The position numbers and the translations under genes are program-made. The notes beneath the pieces are model-generated. The model was not told the origin of the DNA and made no database searches. It was given only the letters and a program-made list of their open reading frames with translations. DNA of 50,565 nt from an uncultured Flavobacteriales bacterium (GTDB lineage Bacteria; Bacteroidota; Bacteroidia; Flavobacteriales; Crocinitomicaceae), in assembly GCA_946478775.1 (NCBI GenBank), contig CAMLDR010000009.1, forward strand, positions 1 through 50,565, in the 5' to 3' direction. This document shows, in pieces, positions 49,277-50,565 of the stretch; position 1 is the stretch's first letter; each line of letters opens with the position of its first letter.

Positions 49277-50565
49277 TTATTGAATCGAAAGGTTTAAGGT
49301 CTGAACGGTAATATCCGTTGTTGCCGTTTGGTTTGCTACCCATACTTCAATGTAGTCGTTCGGTGCCAGTGATACACGGCAGGTAATCGGCAATGACACC
49401 TGGTCTGTACTATTGACTACTTTAATATCCTGGCGTGATTCCGGTATGATAACACCATTTTTTGCAATGTAGAATGAGAAAAAGCGGTTGTTGTTTGGCT
49501 GAGATATGCTCATTGCACCGGAGACAATAAATGAACGTGTTTTACTTCCTGTATAAGTAAGTCGGTTGTTTGCCGGATTTGTAATACGGAACAGACTGGT
49601 TGAAGTGGTTGTTCCTGCAACTTTGACCGGTGTATTGATCGCAGCAAATGTGGTAGCCGTAGGTGTGGTGATGTATATGTTACCACCTGCCACATCGTCC
49701 TTCTGTGTATTCAAGCCGGTAGCTTCCACTTCCCATGCATTGGTAAATGTTCCTACCACATAAGTTCCGGTTCCCACAAACATGATCACTTTTGCAGATC
49801 CGGCAGTAATTGTGGTAATTCCGCTGATGTCTAGCGCTTTGGCGGAGTTTGCGGAAGTGGTTAAGCGGTCACCGCCGAGTAATTGCACCACATTAAATGT
49901 TCCCACAAAACGTTCGTACGTATTGGAATTGGAAGCGTCCCAAAGTGTATTGTTCAATACGACATTGTTATCGTTTTGAAAAGTGATCCCATTTGTGTTG
50001 AAGAAGTAAGCATCAGTAGCAAAGAAAACAGTTCCGCCCACGCCGGCTATGGTACCCACACTGTTGCTTCCCAGGAAAAAACAGTTTTGTACCAACATAT
50101 TTTGAGGAGTTCCCAATGCATTAATCCCAAAAACACTTCCCGAGGCAGCAGTCAAAGTAAGGAAGCGGATATTCCCGGTTTTGTCTCCCGTAAAAAGTGA
50201 ACCCGTTCCGGTATATATGAACTTGTCATTTGCAGAATCATCCCCTTTAATGGTACATCCATTCAGGTTGATGGAGCTTGAAAGCGTGATCGTTCCATTA
50301 ATTTCGTATTCAATACCGGATACCAGGGTAATAACACCTGCTACCGGGGCCGGAAGATCTGCCGCAGATTTTACGAGCACATAATTGTCCCGAGCTATTC
50401 GCAACATCACCCACCGGGTGGAATTCCAGTAATAATATCCGTTTGGAAGTGTTCCGCCCTGACTGTAAACCAATGTTCCCTGTTCAACTGCAGCAGTCAT
50501 GGGCGCTGTATTTGTGAGACTGTTCAATGGAACTCTTGGAGGCAGAAACCCTTTGTTGGTACTTT
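49277..50565 (-). CDS. Fibre-like/beta-helix protein (5' end beyond the window)
   Basis: The frame is open through the right edge, so only the C-terminal ~429 residues are seen; the TTG at 50527 is not a real start. The first visible residues STNKGFLPPRVPLN, followed by GTLVYSQGGTLPNGYYYWNS, match a motif I know from Bacteroidota tail-fibre-like and surface proteins ('TKGFLPPR...GL.VY...YY.....W'). A long parallel beta-helix-like stretch follows (IEYEINGTITLSSSINLNGC...), with repeated short beta units, then a jelly-roll-like C-terminus (RSFIVSGAMSISQPNNNRFF ... NDYIEVWVANQTATTDITVQ). It may be a surface adhesin. The real start and any signal peptide cannot be seen. Confidence 0.75.
   Translation of the reverse strand, partial: STNKGFLPPRVPLNSLTNTAPMTAAVEQGTLVYSQGGTLPNGYYYWNSTRWVMLRIARDNYVLVKSAADLPAPVAGVITLVSGIEYEINGTITLSSSINLNGCTIKGDDSANDKFIYTGTGSLFTGDKTGNIRFLTLTAASGSVFGINALGTPQNMLVQNCFFLGSNSVGTIAGVGGTVFFATDAYFFNTNGITFQNDNNVVLNNTLWDASNSNTYERFVGTFNVVQLLGGDRLTTSANSAKALDISGITTITAGSAKVIMFVGTGTYVVGTFTNAWEVEATGLNTQKDDVAGGNIYITTPTATTFAAINTPVKVAGTTTSTSLFRITNPANNRLTYTGSKTRSFIVSGAMSISQPNNNRFFSFYIAKNGVIIPESRQDIKVVNSTDQVSLPITCRVSLAPNDYIEVWVANQTATTDITVQTLNLSIQ

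Noticed and set aside
1..50565. CRISPR array, insertion sequence, tRNA or rRNA genes
   Set aside because: No regularly spaced short repeats, transposase frames with terminal repeats, or structural RNA signatures were noticed on reading both strands.

Overview
The window looks like a chromosome segment of a Bacteroidota member, most likely in the Flavobacteriales. I suspect a Crocinitomicaceae/Fluviicola-like organism, but that is inference. Supporting signs are a moderately AT-rich sequence, promoters of the TAnnTTTG type, two type IX secretion (T9SS) sorting domains, a CcoN-CcoO fusion and a Bacteroidota-style contractile injection system. I see no rRNA, tRNA, insertion sequence, integrase or CRISPR array.

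Layout. (1) 1-16.2 kb, plus strand: the distal part of an extracellular contractile injection system (eCIS) locus. It holds the 3' end of a baseplate J-like gene, a fibre-like gene, a small phage-type gene, a giant second baseplate gene, a large fibre/connector-like gene, an AAA+ ATPase and a 1363-residue multi-domain protein that may be cargo. (2) 16.2-19.8 kb: three tandem, mosaic copies of a secreted TPR protein. (3) 19.8-22.8 kb, minus strand: the eCIS tape-measure-type protein and an unknown helical protein. A 0.6 kb AT-rich gap follows. (4) 23.4-29.5 kb: a DoxX / conserved hypothetical / TSUP-permease operon diverging from a triple-BON protein, then a PAS histidine kinase translationally coupled to a receiver-Crp fusion regulator, NAD(P)H-hydrate dehydratase and a 53-residue gene. 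(5) 29.5-40.0 kb, minus strand: the complete cbb3 oxidase set (hemN-ccoI; ccoS-ccoNO-ccoQ-ccoP-ccoG-ccoH-SafE-like). (6) 40.3-44.2 kb: a CBS protein and an arsenic operon (ArsR, DUF6428-like, phosphatase/ArsC-like, ACR3, TSUP permease). (7) 44.3-50.6 kb: secreted and T9SS proteins, a CsgG/LpoB-like lipoprotein-type gene, Hsp20, and the 3' part of a fibre-like gene running off the right edge.

The strongest integrated observation is a putative low-oxygen regulon. Boxes of the form TGAT-N4-ATCA (four perfect, two with one mismatch) lie in front of DoxX, BON, the histidine kinase, ccoS, hemN and the CBS gene. Their centres lie exactly 33 or 55 bp from the centre of a TAnnTTTG-like -7 element in every case, although the -7 matches at the kinase and cco promoters are imperfect. 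The PAS kinase and receiver-Crp protein encoded between these targets resemble the rhizobial FixL-FixJ-FixK cascade with FixJ and FixK collapsed into one polypeptide. This is a testable candidate for how the organism controls its cbb3 oxidase. The eCIS locus is the second focus, especially the unusual 1363-residue protein after the ATPase.
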